This document shows positions 51,146 through 61,369 of a stretch of 64,000 nucleotides of DNA, piece by piece. A program made the position numbers and the translations under genes. The DNA is taken from NCBI RefSeq assembly GCF_000227115.2, contig NC_016485.2:534025-598024 (forward strand), given 5' to 3'. A model generated the notes under the pieces. The model did no database searches and was not told the DNA's origin. It worked only from the letters and a program-made list of their open reading frames with translations. The stretch is from Naumovozyma dairenensis CBS 421. Taxonomy: Eukaryota > Ascomycota > Saccharomycetes > Saccharomycetales > Saccharomycetaceae. How positions within the stretch are numbered: position 1 is the first letter of the stretch; each line of letters begins with the position of its first letter.

Positions 51146-53530
51146 ATGGAGTCTGTTCCAAATTCTTCATGGCTCATGGATCCCTCTGATGTACTGAAGA
51201 ATGCTAATATAATACCTGCCACTGAAAGCACTTCAAATACTCAAAATACTCACAATATGAACGGTTCTTATGCTAGGGACATGGATAATATAATTGGGCC
51301 GAATAACATTTATTACCAACAACCATATCTAATAAAGAGCAGCACCAACAGTTGTAATAATAACAATAATAATAACGATAATACGAATGCACCTCTTTTT
51401 GAAGACCAAGATAACTTCGATTCTCTTTTCGATTTAAACTATACAGACATAGATAGTCTTTTAACTCAAGAATTGAAAGACCTAGATATACCACTAATAC
51501 CTACCGATAACAATAATAGTAGTAATGACAGCAATCAATGGAATAACCATCAATACGGTAAGAAATCAATGTCTCATAAGAGAGGACCAAGTGGTACAGC
51601 CATCTTTGGTTTCTTGAATCATAATAAAAATCTGAGTATATCGAGCGTTAATAGACACATACTTGAACTGTCAAAAGATCCGACAAGCTTTGATATTAAT
51701 TTTCTACAAAATAATAGTAATAATACTATACAAGAAGTCCCTAATGAAAATCCAGCTACTAACCACTTAAGTCAAAGTTTACTCAAACAACAAGAGAAAT
51801 TAAGATTGGCATTAGAACAACAGAAGGAAGTTAACAAAAAATTAGAATTACAATTGAAAGAAAATCAACTTCAACAAGAAAAATTACAAAGAGTATTGTT
51901 GGAACAAGAAGCTGTCGCCCAACAATTAGTTTCAAAAAATACAAATAATGATCCCTATGAGACGAATAATGATGATGCTTTCATAATAACAACCCCTCCT
52001 CCTAAAATAAATCTGAATCCAAGTAGCAACAATAATAATAGTAACAATAAATATAGCAATAATAATAATAATATTCGAAATGATGAGTTGATCATTACTA
52101 CCAATTCTACAAACGGTAAATATCAATTCCCACCTCCAATAATGATATCACCTGCAAATTCTAACTCTAATTCAAATAGTTCAATGAATGCATCTCCAAC
52201 AAGAAGAGGAAGAGGACATAATAGAAGATTCATACTCTCTGAAGTATCGGATAATGGTAATATTGAGGATGAATCATTTCGAGCGACAAAGGATGGTGGT
52301 AATAATGATAACTTCTCGACGAATACACCAGACTTATTGGCGACAACAAACTATTTCCAAGAATTGAGTAAACAAAGAGATTGTTATCCTCCTGTATCAT
52401 CTACAAAACTTGCGCCTTCGGCTGTAATTGCTCCACCTTTAAATTCACCATTTTATATTCAATCACCAGGGAAAGAAAGCAATGATACCTTACAAGAAAA
52501 GTCAAGTTTCTTGAATCCATTCACAGCCAATACACAGTATTCATCGTCGTCGCCATCTGAACCTGCTACTTCAAGGACTATATTATCACTCCATAGCAAA
52601 AAAGATTCTTGTCTTTCAACAGTTTCAACAATCCCACAAACACTTGATGAAGCACTTATAAATTCTCAAGGAATAGAACATGATAACCAAAAGCGATTAC
52701 TAGGATTAGGTTTGAATATGGCTCTAGAGTCAACAACAACAGAACAACAACAACAACAACAAAGGCGAGATTCAATACGGAAACCACCACCCTTAAATAT
52801 ACTACCCACGATCCCAGGTTCTTCAAACAATACACCAATCAAGAAGAATAAGAATCAATTCCCACAAAAGCATACATTTCAACATACACCAATCAAGACA
52901 CTGACTCCCATGAGAACACATAACAACGCTATATCGCCTACAGCTTCCAATCTAGAGGCACCACTGCCGCCCCCACCAACATTACCATTATCATTGTTGT
53001 CAACACCAACACCTCCAAGATCACAAACGATACGGACAACAAGCCCCACAAGAATAACGAAGAAACCAACCACATTACCACCAGGAACGATAGATCAATA
53101 CGTTGAAGAATTACCAAACAAACAATTCGGATGTCTATACCCCAATTGTGATAAGATATTCAAAAGAAGATATAACGTACGAACACATATTCAAACACAT
53201 TTAGAGGATCGTCCATACCGTTGTGAATTCCGCGGTTGTGAGAAGGCATTTGTCAGGAATCATGATCTTGTTAGACATAAGAAGTTGCATGCTGAGAAGC
53301 ATATGAAGACTCAATCTCCAATCAAGAAGAAGAACGCCATTGAAGAGGAGCGTAGCCCAGTTAAGGAGACCATAGAGAGAGACAAAGATAAAGGTATAGT
53401 CGTGATGAAGATACAAGAACAATTAAGGGAGGAACAGGAGGGTCATGAGTCATCATCCACCTTGGCACAAGAGCCAACAATAACAAGAGTTTGTAGCGAT
53501 GACTCCATGACCTCTATGTGGGTTGATTAA
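51146..53530 (+). CDS. ACE2: Ace2 daughter-specific transcription factor, lacking the third zinc finger
   Basis: Ace2/Swi5-family activator of daughter-cell separation genes. The 794-residue protein (S. cerevisiae Ace2 770) retains the N-terminal LLTQELKDLDIPLIP segment and the Cbk1-type site HKRGPSGTAIFGFL (H144-S149; H-x-R-x-x-S). A coiled, Gln-rich region lies at about 213-255. Two C2H2 fingers lie at about residues 661-717: FGCLYPNCDKIF...HIQTH and YRCEFRGCEKAF...RHKKLH. S. cerevisiae Ace2/Swi5 next have a third finger (ACPCGKKF) and an RKRGRPRK basic patch; both are absent here, and the frame runs straight into CDK-type SPIKKK and SPVK sites. Neighbours favour ACE2 over SWI5. Confidence 0.9.
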   Translation: MESVPNSSWLMDPSDVLKNANIIPATESTSNTQNTHNMNGSYARDMDNIIGPNNIYYQQPYLIKSSTNSCNNNNNNNDNTNAPLFEDQDNFDSLFDLNYTDIDSLLTQELKDLDIPLIPTDNNNSSNDSNQWNNHQYGKKSMSHKRGPSGTAIFGFLNHNKNLSISSVNRHILELSKDPTSFDINFLQNNSNNTIQEVPNENPATNHLSQSLLKQQEKLRLALEQQKEVNKKLELQLKENQLQQEKLQRVLLEQEAVAQQLVSKNTNNDPYETNNDDAFIITTPPPKINLNPSSNNNNSNNKYSNNNNNIRNDELIITTNSTNGKYQFPPPIMISPANSNSNSNSSMNASPTRRGRGHNRRFILSEVSDNGNIEDESFRATKDGGNNDNFSTNTPDLLATTNYFQELSKQRDCYPPVSSTKLAPSAVIAPPLNSPFYIQSPGKESNDTLQEKSSFLNPFTANTQYSSSSPSEPATSRTILSLHSKKDSCLSTVSTIPQTLDEALINSQGIEHDNQKRLLGLGLNMALESTTTEQQQQQQRRDSIRKPPPLNILPTIPGSSNNTPIKKNKNQFPQKHTFQHTPIKTLTPMRTHNNAISPTASNLEAPLPPPPTLPLSLLSTPTPPRSQTIRTTSPTRITKKPTTLPPGTIDQYVEELPNKQFGCLYPNCDKIFKRRYNVRTHIQTHLEDRPYRCEFRGCEKAFVRNHDLVRHKKLHAEKHMKTQSPIKKKNAIEEERSPVKETIERDKDKGIVVMKIQEQLREEQEGHESSSTLAQEPTITRVCSDDSMTSMWVD

Positions 53531-54110
53531 AAATGGTACAAATACAGACACAGGCATATATATATTTATATAGACTCTTTCATACATACAAACATACAGA
53601 CAATCAATAAACAAACAAATAACCATATTTAAAAAATAAACTGTGATTATTAGTCTCACGAAGCCACAATTCTGCATGAATCAGTGCAGGAAGATCTCAG
53701 CTCATCTTGATTGCAGTGGAATTGCCCAAATATATATATGTGTTCCCCCGTCCTTATAGCCTGGGGATGCTGCGGTGGGACAACCCGAAGGGTCAAATCA
53801 CATTGAAAACTACCTTAAGGGTCATGAGAAGAGTGAAAAATTCAAAAATGAAAGAAAACATATGGGAAGGTGCAAGGAACTCTAAGAGCACCTGATGATT
53901 AAAATTACAATTGAGCAGCTTAATTTGAGTTTTGATAACCTGTTTCCCTCATATTAATATAATAAACCCTTTATATATTATAATTTGCCTTCCAATTGCT
54001 TATTACTAGAAACGATAGTAAACATTGTGACCAAGTTCGTAAGGGCATTTCAAGCCAAAAACACACACAAACAACATAACATAATACAATACAATATAAT
54101 ATCACAATAA
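53531..54110. other. ACE2-ZRT2 intergenic region
   Basis: ZRT2 promoter. It contains a one-mismatch zinc-responsive element at 53812-53822, listed separately. A frame at 53707-53895 shows no protein character. Confidence 0.5.
53812..53822. promoter_or_regulatory. ZRE-like site upstream of ZRT2
   Basis: ACCTTAAGGGT differs from the Zap1 zinc-responsive element ACCTTNAAGGT at one position. It lies about 290 bases upstream of the ZRT2 ATG. In S. cerevisiae ZRT2 is controlled by Zap1. Confidence 0.45.
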
Positions 54111-55400
54111 ATGCTGGAATTACTGGCAAGAGACGACGCAGTCGTATGTGAAATTTCCAACGATTACAACGGTCATAGTGGACTTCGAATACTAGCTGTA
54201 TTCATAATTCTAATATCATCAGGACTCGGGGTTTACTTCCCTATATTATCATCTCGCTATTCATTCATCAGATTACCAAGTTGGTGTTTCTTTCTCGCGA
54301 AATTCTTCGGATCTGGTGTCATTGTTTCCACTGCCTTCATACATCTGTTAGATCCTGCTGCTGAAGCCTTGGGTAATGAATGTCTAGGTGGGACGTTCGT
54401 GGAATACCCTTGGGCGTTTGGGATCTGTCTGATGTCATTGTTCCTTTTATTCTTCGTGGAGATCGTTACTCATTATTTTGTTGCCAAGAGTTTCGGTGAT
54501 GAACATCATGATCATGGTAATAATATCAATTCTGTTCATGATGATGACGCTGATAGCAGCGATGAGAGTATAACTAGCTATACAGAAGATCATCCGGTGA
54601 TTTTACCTAGGCGTTCTCATAATGATATAGAAAATCAATTTCAGAAATCAAATTGTAAATTGGCCCAATCAGCTCAAAACCCCGATGACGACGATGATGA
54701 TGAGGAGGAGGAAGATGACAAGTTAAAAGAGGAAAAAGAACGAGAAGCATTGCAAGATAGACAAAACATTAGTGGTAATAACAAAAATAATGATAATATG
54801 ACCCGTTTCAACTCTATACCGGGGAAAGATCATTTTTCTCATGATACAGATCATCAAGATCAAACTCAATTAGGTACCCCAATTGAAGAAGAAGATAAAG
54901 AACAATATTTAAATCAAATGTTTGCCGTGTTCATCTTGGAATTCGGTATTATTTTCCACTCTGTCTTTGTGGGGCTTTCCTTATCCGTCTCAGGTGAAGA
55001 ATTTGAAACATTATTCATCGTCTTAACTTTCCATCAGATGTTTGAAGGACTGGGGTTAGGAACAAGAGTTGCAGAAACAAATTGGCCATCAAATAGAAGG
55101 TATACTCCATGGTTAATGGGATTAGCATTCACAATAACGTCCCCAATTGCAGTGGCTATTGGGATTGGTGTGAGACATTCATGGATCCCAGGTTCCAGAA
55201 AGGCATTGATTGCTAACGGGGTTTTTGATTCAATTTCTTCAGGTATCTTGATATATACTGGATTAGTAGAATTAATGGCTCATGAGTTTTTATATTCTAA
55301 TCAATTCAAAGGTCCCGATGGCTTCAAGAAAATGCTGGCGGCATATTTTATCATGTGTTTAGGTGCCGGTTTAATGGCCCTTCTAGGTAAATGGGCATAG
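54111..55400 (+). CDS. ZRT2: Low-affinity zinc transporter, ZIP family
   Basis: Plasma-membrane Zn2+ importer. The 429-residue protein (S. cerevisiae Zrt2 422) has three hydrophobic segments, a long cytoplasmic loop rich in His and Asp (FGDEHHDHGNN, DEEEEDDK, DHFSHDTDHQDQ) and five more segments. Metal-binding positions are visible in GSGVIVSTAFIHLLDPA, the IIFHSVFVGLSLSVSG helix and FHQMFEGLGLGTR, as in ZIP proteins. The C terminus FIMCLGAGLMALLGKWA is typical. ATG at 54111. Synteny with YLR130C. Confidence 0.95.
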   Translation: MLELLARDDAVVCEISNDYNGHSGLRILAVFIILISSGLGVYFPILSSRYSFIRLPSWCFFLAKFFGSGVIVSTAFIHLLDPAAEALGNECLGGTFVEYPWAFGICLMSLFLLFFVEIVTHYFVAKSFGDEHHDHGNNINSVHDDDADSSDESITSYTEDHPVILPRRSHNDIENQFQKSNCKLAQSAQNPDDDDDDEEEEDDKLKEEKEREALQDRQNISGNNKNNDNMTRFNSIPGKDHFSHDTDHQDQTQLGTPIEEEDKEQYLNQMFAVFILEFGIIFHSVFVGLSLSVSGEEFETLFIVLTFHQMFEGLGLGTRVAETNWPSNRRYTPWLMGLAFTITSPIAVAIGIGVRHSWIPGSRKALIANGVFDSISSGILIYTGLVELMAHEFLYSNQFKGPDGFKKMLAAYFIMCLGAGLMALLGKWA

Positions 55401-56005
55401 TATCACTTGGATTAATCCACAATAAAACAGGACTATTTGGGGCATCAGCTTTAACGACAAAACTACTGCATATTATTTTATTTTCTTTTCAAAACTTAAT
55501 AAACACACAAAAAAAATCAATAGCATGTAAGCAATATTCCCATCTTTTTTCTTAAACAGTAAGGAAGGAAGAAAATAGGCTATCAAATTGCATCATAGGT
55601 TGGCCTGCTTAATTTAATGAAAAAAGTAACGAAAAAAACAATCCATGACAAATCAGACATAATTCATCATGAATCATCATACCACTTGCATAATTTAATT
55701 GGGGAAATGCCTCTTTTATTTATTTATTTAAATTATTTATTACGCTATATGTAAAATTACTCCCTATTTACTCAACAAGTCTTTGGCAATAAAATATAGT
55801 ACTGCACTGATCAAACGCTGTTTGTTATTTTATGAAACAGATGATGCGTCGCTCTACGCGAAAAGAGTCAGTGCATATATATGTACATTTTTGTCCTTTT
55901 CGTTAGCTATATGATCTATATGTATTAAACTTTTATGAAAAGATTGAAATTAAAACTTCTTATTTATTTCTATAACTATGCGTGGTGTTACGGTTTTCTT
56001 TTTTT
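55401..56005. other. ZRT2/DIP2 convergent intergenic region
   Basis: AT-rich 3' flanks with A and T runs; no gene recognised. Confidence 0.5.
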
Positions 56006-58882
56006 CTATATTATAGTACCAAACGTTCTCTTTTTAGCAAATTTAGCTTCTTGAGCTTTTTGATCTTGATCATCAACGTATTCATAATTATGTTTTAATT
56101 TCCATTGTTGTTTAATAAATTTCAAACCTTGAATATTAAATCCTAAATCATCTTCATTATTTTTCAACGCATTTCTTAAATTATCTTTTACTCTTGTTAT
56201 TTGTGATTTCAATTCTTCATTTTTTTGAGATACTAATTCCTTGTGATTTGATTTAACAATGAAGAATAAAATTCTACAAATCAATGGTAAATGATTGTTT
56301 AAAATTTTTTTGGAATTAATTACAATATCAATGAATTTCAAGAATTTTATAATGTATGAGAAGGGTAAAACCAATAATGCATCTTCTAATTGAGATGGTT
56401 TTATTCTAACCAAAGTATCCATTATGTATTCTTCAGGGGTCTTTTTAATGGCAAGTAAAATTGCATTCCCTTGTGGTTTGATTGGAACAGTTTGTGTTGC
56501 CTTGTTATTACTGTCTTTCCTTTGCCAATTTTTCAATTCCCTTTCATATTCTTCCATAGCTTCAATTTCTTTCATACCTAAATCGAATGCTTCCATTAAA
56601 CGTTCACTTGCCTTTAATGATTCCATAGTTTGTTTATGAACATCAGTAGCTTCATCTTTATCTTCCCCACCATCCTTTTTAAAAGCATCATCACCATTAT
56701 CTTCTTCCAATGATGTCAATAATGTATCTTCATACAATTCTTCTAATTCCTTTTCACGTTCTTCCTCTAAGAATACTTCATCTTCAGTTTCTTCCCATAT
56801 TCTAATACTATGGTCATGAGAAGATGAAACAATGAAACTTGCATCATTAGCAATGGCAATGGACCAAACTTCACTTTGATGACCTGCTAATTTCTGAATA
56901 CATTCAAATTTATCACCATCCCAATATTTAATTAATCCATCTTTAGAACAACTAAAGAAATTATGTGATTCAGGTACGAATTTAACATTCATAATAGAAT
57001 CTTGATGAGCAAATAAAGATTTATGACAATCCCCAAAATCCAACCCCCAAATTTTAATATTCTTATCAGCAGATGATGTTATAATTAATTTGGAATCAAA
57101 CGAAATATCAATGGATAAAACAGGCAATTTATGACCATATAAACTTAAGAAAAATTTCATTGTATCCATAAAGAAAACTTTCACTGTATTGTCTAACAAA
57201 GACACAGCTAAAAATTTATCCTCGGGAGATATTTTTACACTTAAGATATCATCATTCAATTCTAAAGTAGTATCATGGAATAATTTCAATTTAGGTAAAT
57301 ATTTATCCACCGTACCGGCCACTAATTCCTGTTCTAATTGGAAATCCCAAAATTTAACACTTTTATCAGCAGAACCTGTCACTAATCTTTTACCATCACT
57401 TGTCAAATCTAATGACCAAATAGCCGCATCATGAGCATCTTCAATAGTTTCTAATAAAGTGGAAGATGCCAAATCGAATAATTGTAGTTCACCACCACGT
57501 GTACCTACTATGACAAGTGTGCCACCAGGTAAGAATTTACAAGTTAAAGAATATCCACATTCGAAAGTTCTGATACAAGATTTTGTCTTTATATTCCAAA
57601 TTTTCAATAACCCGTTGGAAGCGGTGGCTAATAATTTGTTATCGTCACTAATGTCAATGGAACGTATATCAGTTCTTTGACCTTGTAATTCAATTGTATG
57701 TAATTTATTTGGAGTTGGTTGTGTTGGTTCTCTTTTTTCGTATGGCGTGGAATAATATTCGATGGTGTTATTTGATGTGGTGAGACATAATTCTAATTTA
57801 GATGGAGTTGCAATGGTCCATGTTACAGCTTTTATTTTATAAATTGATCTTACAATTTGGAATGGATGCATTATCAATGAAATGTATGAATCTTTAATGT
57901 TTTGTTCAATGTCCTCGGGGGTCATACCCTTTTCTGTGAGCCTTTTAGTCCTTTTCTTAATTGCTTTATTAATTTCATCTTGCTTTCTTAGTCTGAAGAT
58001 CTCAACTGTTTTATCAGCGTTTTGAATGTAGAAAAATCCAGTTTCATCTGCAGTGTCAATAAATTCAATAGATAACCCTCTTTGTTTACTTTGCTTCTCA
58101 TATATTCCCTTTTCAATTAACTTCTTGTTTTTTCCATCGTCATCATTATCAAGATTCAATTCCCAAATCTTAATTTGAGAATCAGAGCTAGTCGTTATTA
58201 AAAGATCATTCCTTACAGCTACAGACCAACATTCCCCCGTATGAGCAATATGAGTCTCTATACATTGTTGAATTTTCAAATCCCAAATTTTAATCAAACC
58301 ATCCTTTGAAGTACTAATCAGCCAATCCAATTCGTTTTCATCATCTTCTCCATTATTTTGCATTTCATTACACCAAATACCAGTAATGGCATCCTTATGA
58401 GAACGTAATTTATACAACCCAACTTCACTAACTAGATCCCAAACGATAATATTTGAATCTCTAGACCCAGAAATCAATCTTGTCCCAGTAGAATCGAATT
58501 TCAAAACAGTAATTGCTGATGAATGACCATTTAAATTACAAAGTACAGTTTTAGAATAAAGATCCCAGACTTTTATGACACCATCGTTATATCCAACAGC
58601 TAAAAGGTTTGTATCTTTATGATGTTGTAAGTATGTAGTTTCTGCTGGTTTTGTTGATTTTGCATCGATGGACCCTGGTGGTGGGATTAGAGAGTCTATT
58701 AAATGGGAAGATAATTCACCGGTTTTGATATCCCAAATGTTTATATTTTCAAGGGCACTTGTGATTATTTGGCCAGGTGATGTGGATGGGTTAGAATCTG
58801 ATGGAAGCCAGATACAATTGGAGTTTGAATTGATGACACCAAAGACAGATTCTTGTTCGAAACGTTGGTATGACTTCACCAT
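56006..58882 (-). CDS. DIP2: U3 snoRNP / SSU processome WD40 protein Dip2 (Utp12)
   Basis: Part of the UtpB module of the small-subunit processome, needed for early 18S rRNA processing in the nucleolus. The 958-residue protein (S. cerevisiae 943) contains two WD40 propellers (many [L/I]xxWD units such as VIKVWDLYSK, NIIVWDLVSE, LIKIWDLKIQ, SVKFWDFQLE and SIRIWEETED). An acidic, coiled linker and a C-terminal Utp12 helical domain follow. It ends KKRTFGTII. The promoter has a perfect PAC and a perfect RRPE. ATG at 58882; synteny with YLR129W. Confidence 0.96.
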   Translation of the reverse strand: MVKSYQRFEQESVFGVINSNSNCIWLPSDSNPSTSPGQIITSALENINIWDIKTGELSSHLIDSLIPPPGSIDAKSTKPAETTYLQHHKDTNLLAVGYNDGVIKVWDLYSKTVLCNLNGHSSAITVLKFDSTGTRLISGSRDSNIIVWDLVSEVGLYKLRSHKDAITGIWCNEMQNNGEDDENELDWLISTSKDGLIKIWDLKIQQCIETHIAHTGECWSVAVRNDLLITTSSDSQIKIWELNLDNDDDGKNKKLIEKGIYEKQSKQRGLSIEFIDTADETGFFYIQNADKTVEIFRLRKQDEINKAIKKRTKRLTEKGMTPEDIEQNIKDSYISLIMHPFQIVRSIYKIKAVTWTIATPSKLELCLTTSNNTIEYYSTPYEKREPTQPTPNKLHTIELQGQRTDIRSIDISDDNKLLATASNGLLKIWNIKTKSCIRTFECGYSLTCKFLPGGTLVIVGTRGGELQLFDLASSTLLETIEDAHDAAIWSLDLTSDGKRLVTGSADKSVKFWDFQLEQELVAGTVDKYLPKLKLFHDTTLELNDDILSVKISPEDKFLAVSLLDNTVKVFFMDTMKFFLSLYGHKLPVLSIDISFDSKLIITSSADKNIKIWGLDFGDCHKSLFAHQDSIMNVKFVPESHNFFSCSKDGLIKYWDGDKFECIQKLAGHQSEVWSIAIANDASFIVSSSHDHSIRIWEETEDEVFLEEEREKELEELYEDTLLTSLEEDNGDDAFKKDGGEDKDEATDVHKQTMESLKASERLMEAFDLGMKEIEAMEEYERELKNWQRKDSNNKATQTVPIKPQGNAILLAIKKTPEEYIMDTLVRIKPSQLEDALLVLPFSYIIKFLKFIDIVINSKKILNNHLPLICRILFFIVKSNHKELVSQKNEELKSQITRVKDNLRNALKNNEDDLGFNIQGLKFIKQQWKLKHNYEYVDDQDQKAQEAKFAKKRTFGTII

Positions 58883-59040
58883 TGATTATGTACTGGGTGT
58901 TATGTGGTTTGAGCTATTACTTCCTTCTTTACTCGAAATTATTATTATTCTTCAGTACTACCTTTGCTACTACTACTATTTGATTACCCATTAGTGTATA
59001 TACCTTTCCATATAGTTAATTCACAATATATGTCTTTTTC

Positions 59041-59050
59041 AGCTCATCGC
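59041..59050 (-). promoter_or_regulatory. PAC element upstream of DIP2
   Basis: AGCTCATCGC reads GCGATGAGCT on the DIP2 strand, an exact PAC consensus, about 160 bases upstream of the ATG. PAC is bound by Dot6/Tod6 in S. cerevisiae ribosome-biogenesis promoters. Confidence 0.75.
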
Positions 59051-59074
59051 CAAAATTTCCAAATTTTTTTTTTT

Positions 59075-59085
59075 TGAAAAATTTT
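59075..59085. promoter_or_regulatory. RRPE element upstream of DIP2
   Basis: TGAAAAATTTT is an exact RRPE consensus, 24 bases upstream of the PAC element with respect to DIP2. The PAC plus RRPE pair is the hallmark of ribosome-biogenesis genes. Stb3, which binds RRPE, is encoded in this same window. Confidence 0.75.
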
Positions 59086-60090
59086 CGTAAATTTAGGGCT
59101 AGAAAACACCATCAAGGGGTACCGTTGAATGCCCTTGGTAAAGGTAAAATAACCCTATGTCTTTTCAAAGTGTCACAATATCAATTACTGTCGCTCCAAT
59201 ATCATGTGACACAAATACCCATGCTATGCCATGCCACGCCATGACAGAAACTATATATATATATGAATGTGTTAAGGTAAGTATAACATGTGTGATTCAA
59301 TCATGTATATAACTGGTAGGTTCAACCTTCTAACATACAGCCATTTTAAAATATGAGCCTACTACTTATTCGTGGTTCGTTATGAAGCCTACAGCTTGTC
59401 AAATCATATATCACCATATCTCGTAATATCATCTTATTGAGAATGTTCATTGGTTCTAGCACCAATGGAAATTTATACATCATTGAAAGAAACCTTTAGC
59501 TGTTGTTTTTCTCTCAGTCATGGTTTGCTTTTTGCACATTAATATGATCTTTATTGCAGACGGTACAATTCTTACATTAAGTGGTCCTCGTCGTCCTCGG
59601 CACCACTGTGTTCTTTTTGCATTTCTATCACTAGGAAGAGGTAAAATCAATACGTCAAAGAAGAATTCCCCTCTCATCGTCCTAAGTGTATGTTTAAATT
59701 GTAATCTTCCGTTCTATTACTTTAATCCAACAGAAAACATACCCCTGTCTTGGGTCAGCGGATGTATAACACTCATATCACTTCATTTGGTCTTTCAAAA
59801 TATACCTTCTTTCTCCCAAAACAGGTTTTTTCCCTCCAATGCTTATTCCAACATCTGTTCTTCTTAAGATCCACACAATTAGAAAAGCACAACTAGTAGA
59901 TGGCATGGTAAGCAGAATCTTCTATGCAGTTTATATACCCGATGAAGTATAAACCTTCAAAACGTCTACATAAACGTCTTTATCACTTACTTATATGCCA
60001 CATTATAAAACAAGCAAATCTACCGATGTATGGAAAAGTGTGTCTTTTTTATACTACCAGTACATATTGTTATGTATATAGAATGATACT

Positions 60091-61088
60091 TTAAATACGT
60101 CCTGTGTCTTGTAAATACTCATAAAATTCATCAATCATATAAGGCCATGCTGCCGTTTCATCATAATTTTGTTTCATCATTTCTAAATTAGAAAATTTCT
60201 TGAAAAATTCTAATAACATTTGCCATTGGTCCTTTGTTATCTCTTTCTTACGTTCTTCATTAAGAAATTGGAACCATAGGCTTAATAACTCTTTATTAAC
60301 TTTAACCGGATATTGTTCATTAACATTGAAGAATACTTTCCAATATGCAATCGCTGTCTCTACATCTAAATTGTTATCTTTCATCCTCGGTACTATCACT
60401 ATTGATGTATCGTTGCTATTGGTAGTGTCATCCCCGATATTGGTATTATTCCTCGTACTATCGCCATCATCAACATCAATAATTAGATCAAAGGTGTAGT
60501 TATAAATCTGAGTAAAGTAACTAGCATCCTGATGTAATTTCACATCCAAATCATTCAACACATGTTGCATTTGTTCCAATGTAGAGCAACCTTGTAAATA
60601 CCAGTTAGACAAGAATTGTTGCTTATTAATCCCATCTTTCAAATTTTCACAATGCAATAATTTTGCCAAACAAATGGTCACTAAGTCTTCTAAGTTGTAT
60701 TTTAAATCATTAATATAATTAATTAAACCATCGACATCAATGAATTCATATAATGAATCATTATTCTTAGAGGAATATTTCTTAAACAAGGCTATCAACT
60801 CTTGAGGGTACTTATTTAAATCGGGTAAAATCGTTTTACATCCATCATCATCATCATCATCGCCAATGAAACTGCCGATCTCTTTATCATAGTACTCATT
60901 CAATGCATAGTTTAACCTCCAATTGTTTCTAGAAAGATATTTTTTGGCCATTCGTGGTTCACATTTGGCCAATTCAACAAACCTCGTGATTGAATCATCA
61001 TGTTTCTGTGCAGTAATTTCGGGTGTTAGTAATTAATCGTTCCTTCTGCTAACAACTTGTTTAAAAAGTAATAACATACAGATCCCAT
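60091..61088 (-). CDS. DCN1: Cullin neddylation factor Dcn1, two exons
   Basis: Scaffold-type E3 promoting Rub1/Nedd8 attachment to cullin Cdc53. Exon 1 is 61080-61088 (ATG GGA TCT), followed by an intron at 61006-61079 (minus strand 5' GTATGT, branch TACTAAC at 61025-61031, 3' CAG). Exon 2 is 60091-61005. The spliced product is 307 residues (S. cerevisiae 269, also with an intron near its start). The N terminus MGSKHDDSITRFVELAKCEP and KKYLSRNNWRLNYALNEYYD form the UBA-like region. The C-terminal potentiating-neddylation domain ends DETAAWPYMIDEFYEYLQD. The insertion relative to S. cerevisiae is Asn/Asp-rich (about residues 180-205). Confidence 0.94.
61006..61079 (-). other. Spliceosomal intron of DCN1 (74 nt)
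   Basis: Canonical yeast signals on the minus strand: donor GTATGT at 61079-61074, branch site TACTAAC at 61031-61025, acceptor CAG at 61008-61006, phase 0. Splicing joins MGS to KHDDSITRF, which aligns with Dcn1 homologues; without splicing no upstream ATG is in frame. Confidence 0.92.
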
Positions 61089-61369
61089 GCTGATCTATAT
61101 ATATATGTATGAGTATCTGATATATAATCCTTTGCAATCGTTGTTTTCTCTTTCAACGTTACATATCTGTAAATTGAAATCGATATCTGTATCTATAATA
61201 GCGACATGAAATTTATAATCTTTTTTGACATATATCAAATCGAAGAACAAAACCTTCGAAAAAGCAATGAAAAAATATATAATATAGGTAAAGAAATCAA
61301 AAGCTTCCAGCATTTTTGTATTCTATCAAGAAGTAACACTGGGAAACATATCCATCACTTTCACCAGCG

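Larger units (their letters stand above)
58883..60090. other. DIP2 promoter / DCN1 3' flank
   Basis: About 1.2 kb. The proximal part holds PAC and RRPE elements. The distal part has overlapping open frames at 59520-59867 (plus) and 59480-59677 (minus, strongly basic) that I could not match to any family. In S. cerevisiae DIP2 and DCN1 are neighbours with nothing between. Confidence 0.5.

Noticed and set aside
59203..59210. CATGTGAC resembling centromere CDEI
   Set aside because: No adjacent AT-rich CDEII of the right size followed by a CDEIII-like TTCCGAA core was found; a second CATGTGAC near 42287 likewise lacks CDEIII.
60949..60972. DCN1 starting at TTG 60972 or ATG 60951
   Set aside because: A canonical intron with donor, branch and acceptor joins an upstream ATG to residues that align with Dcn1.
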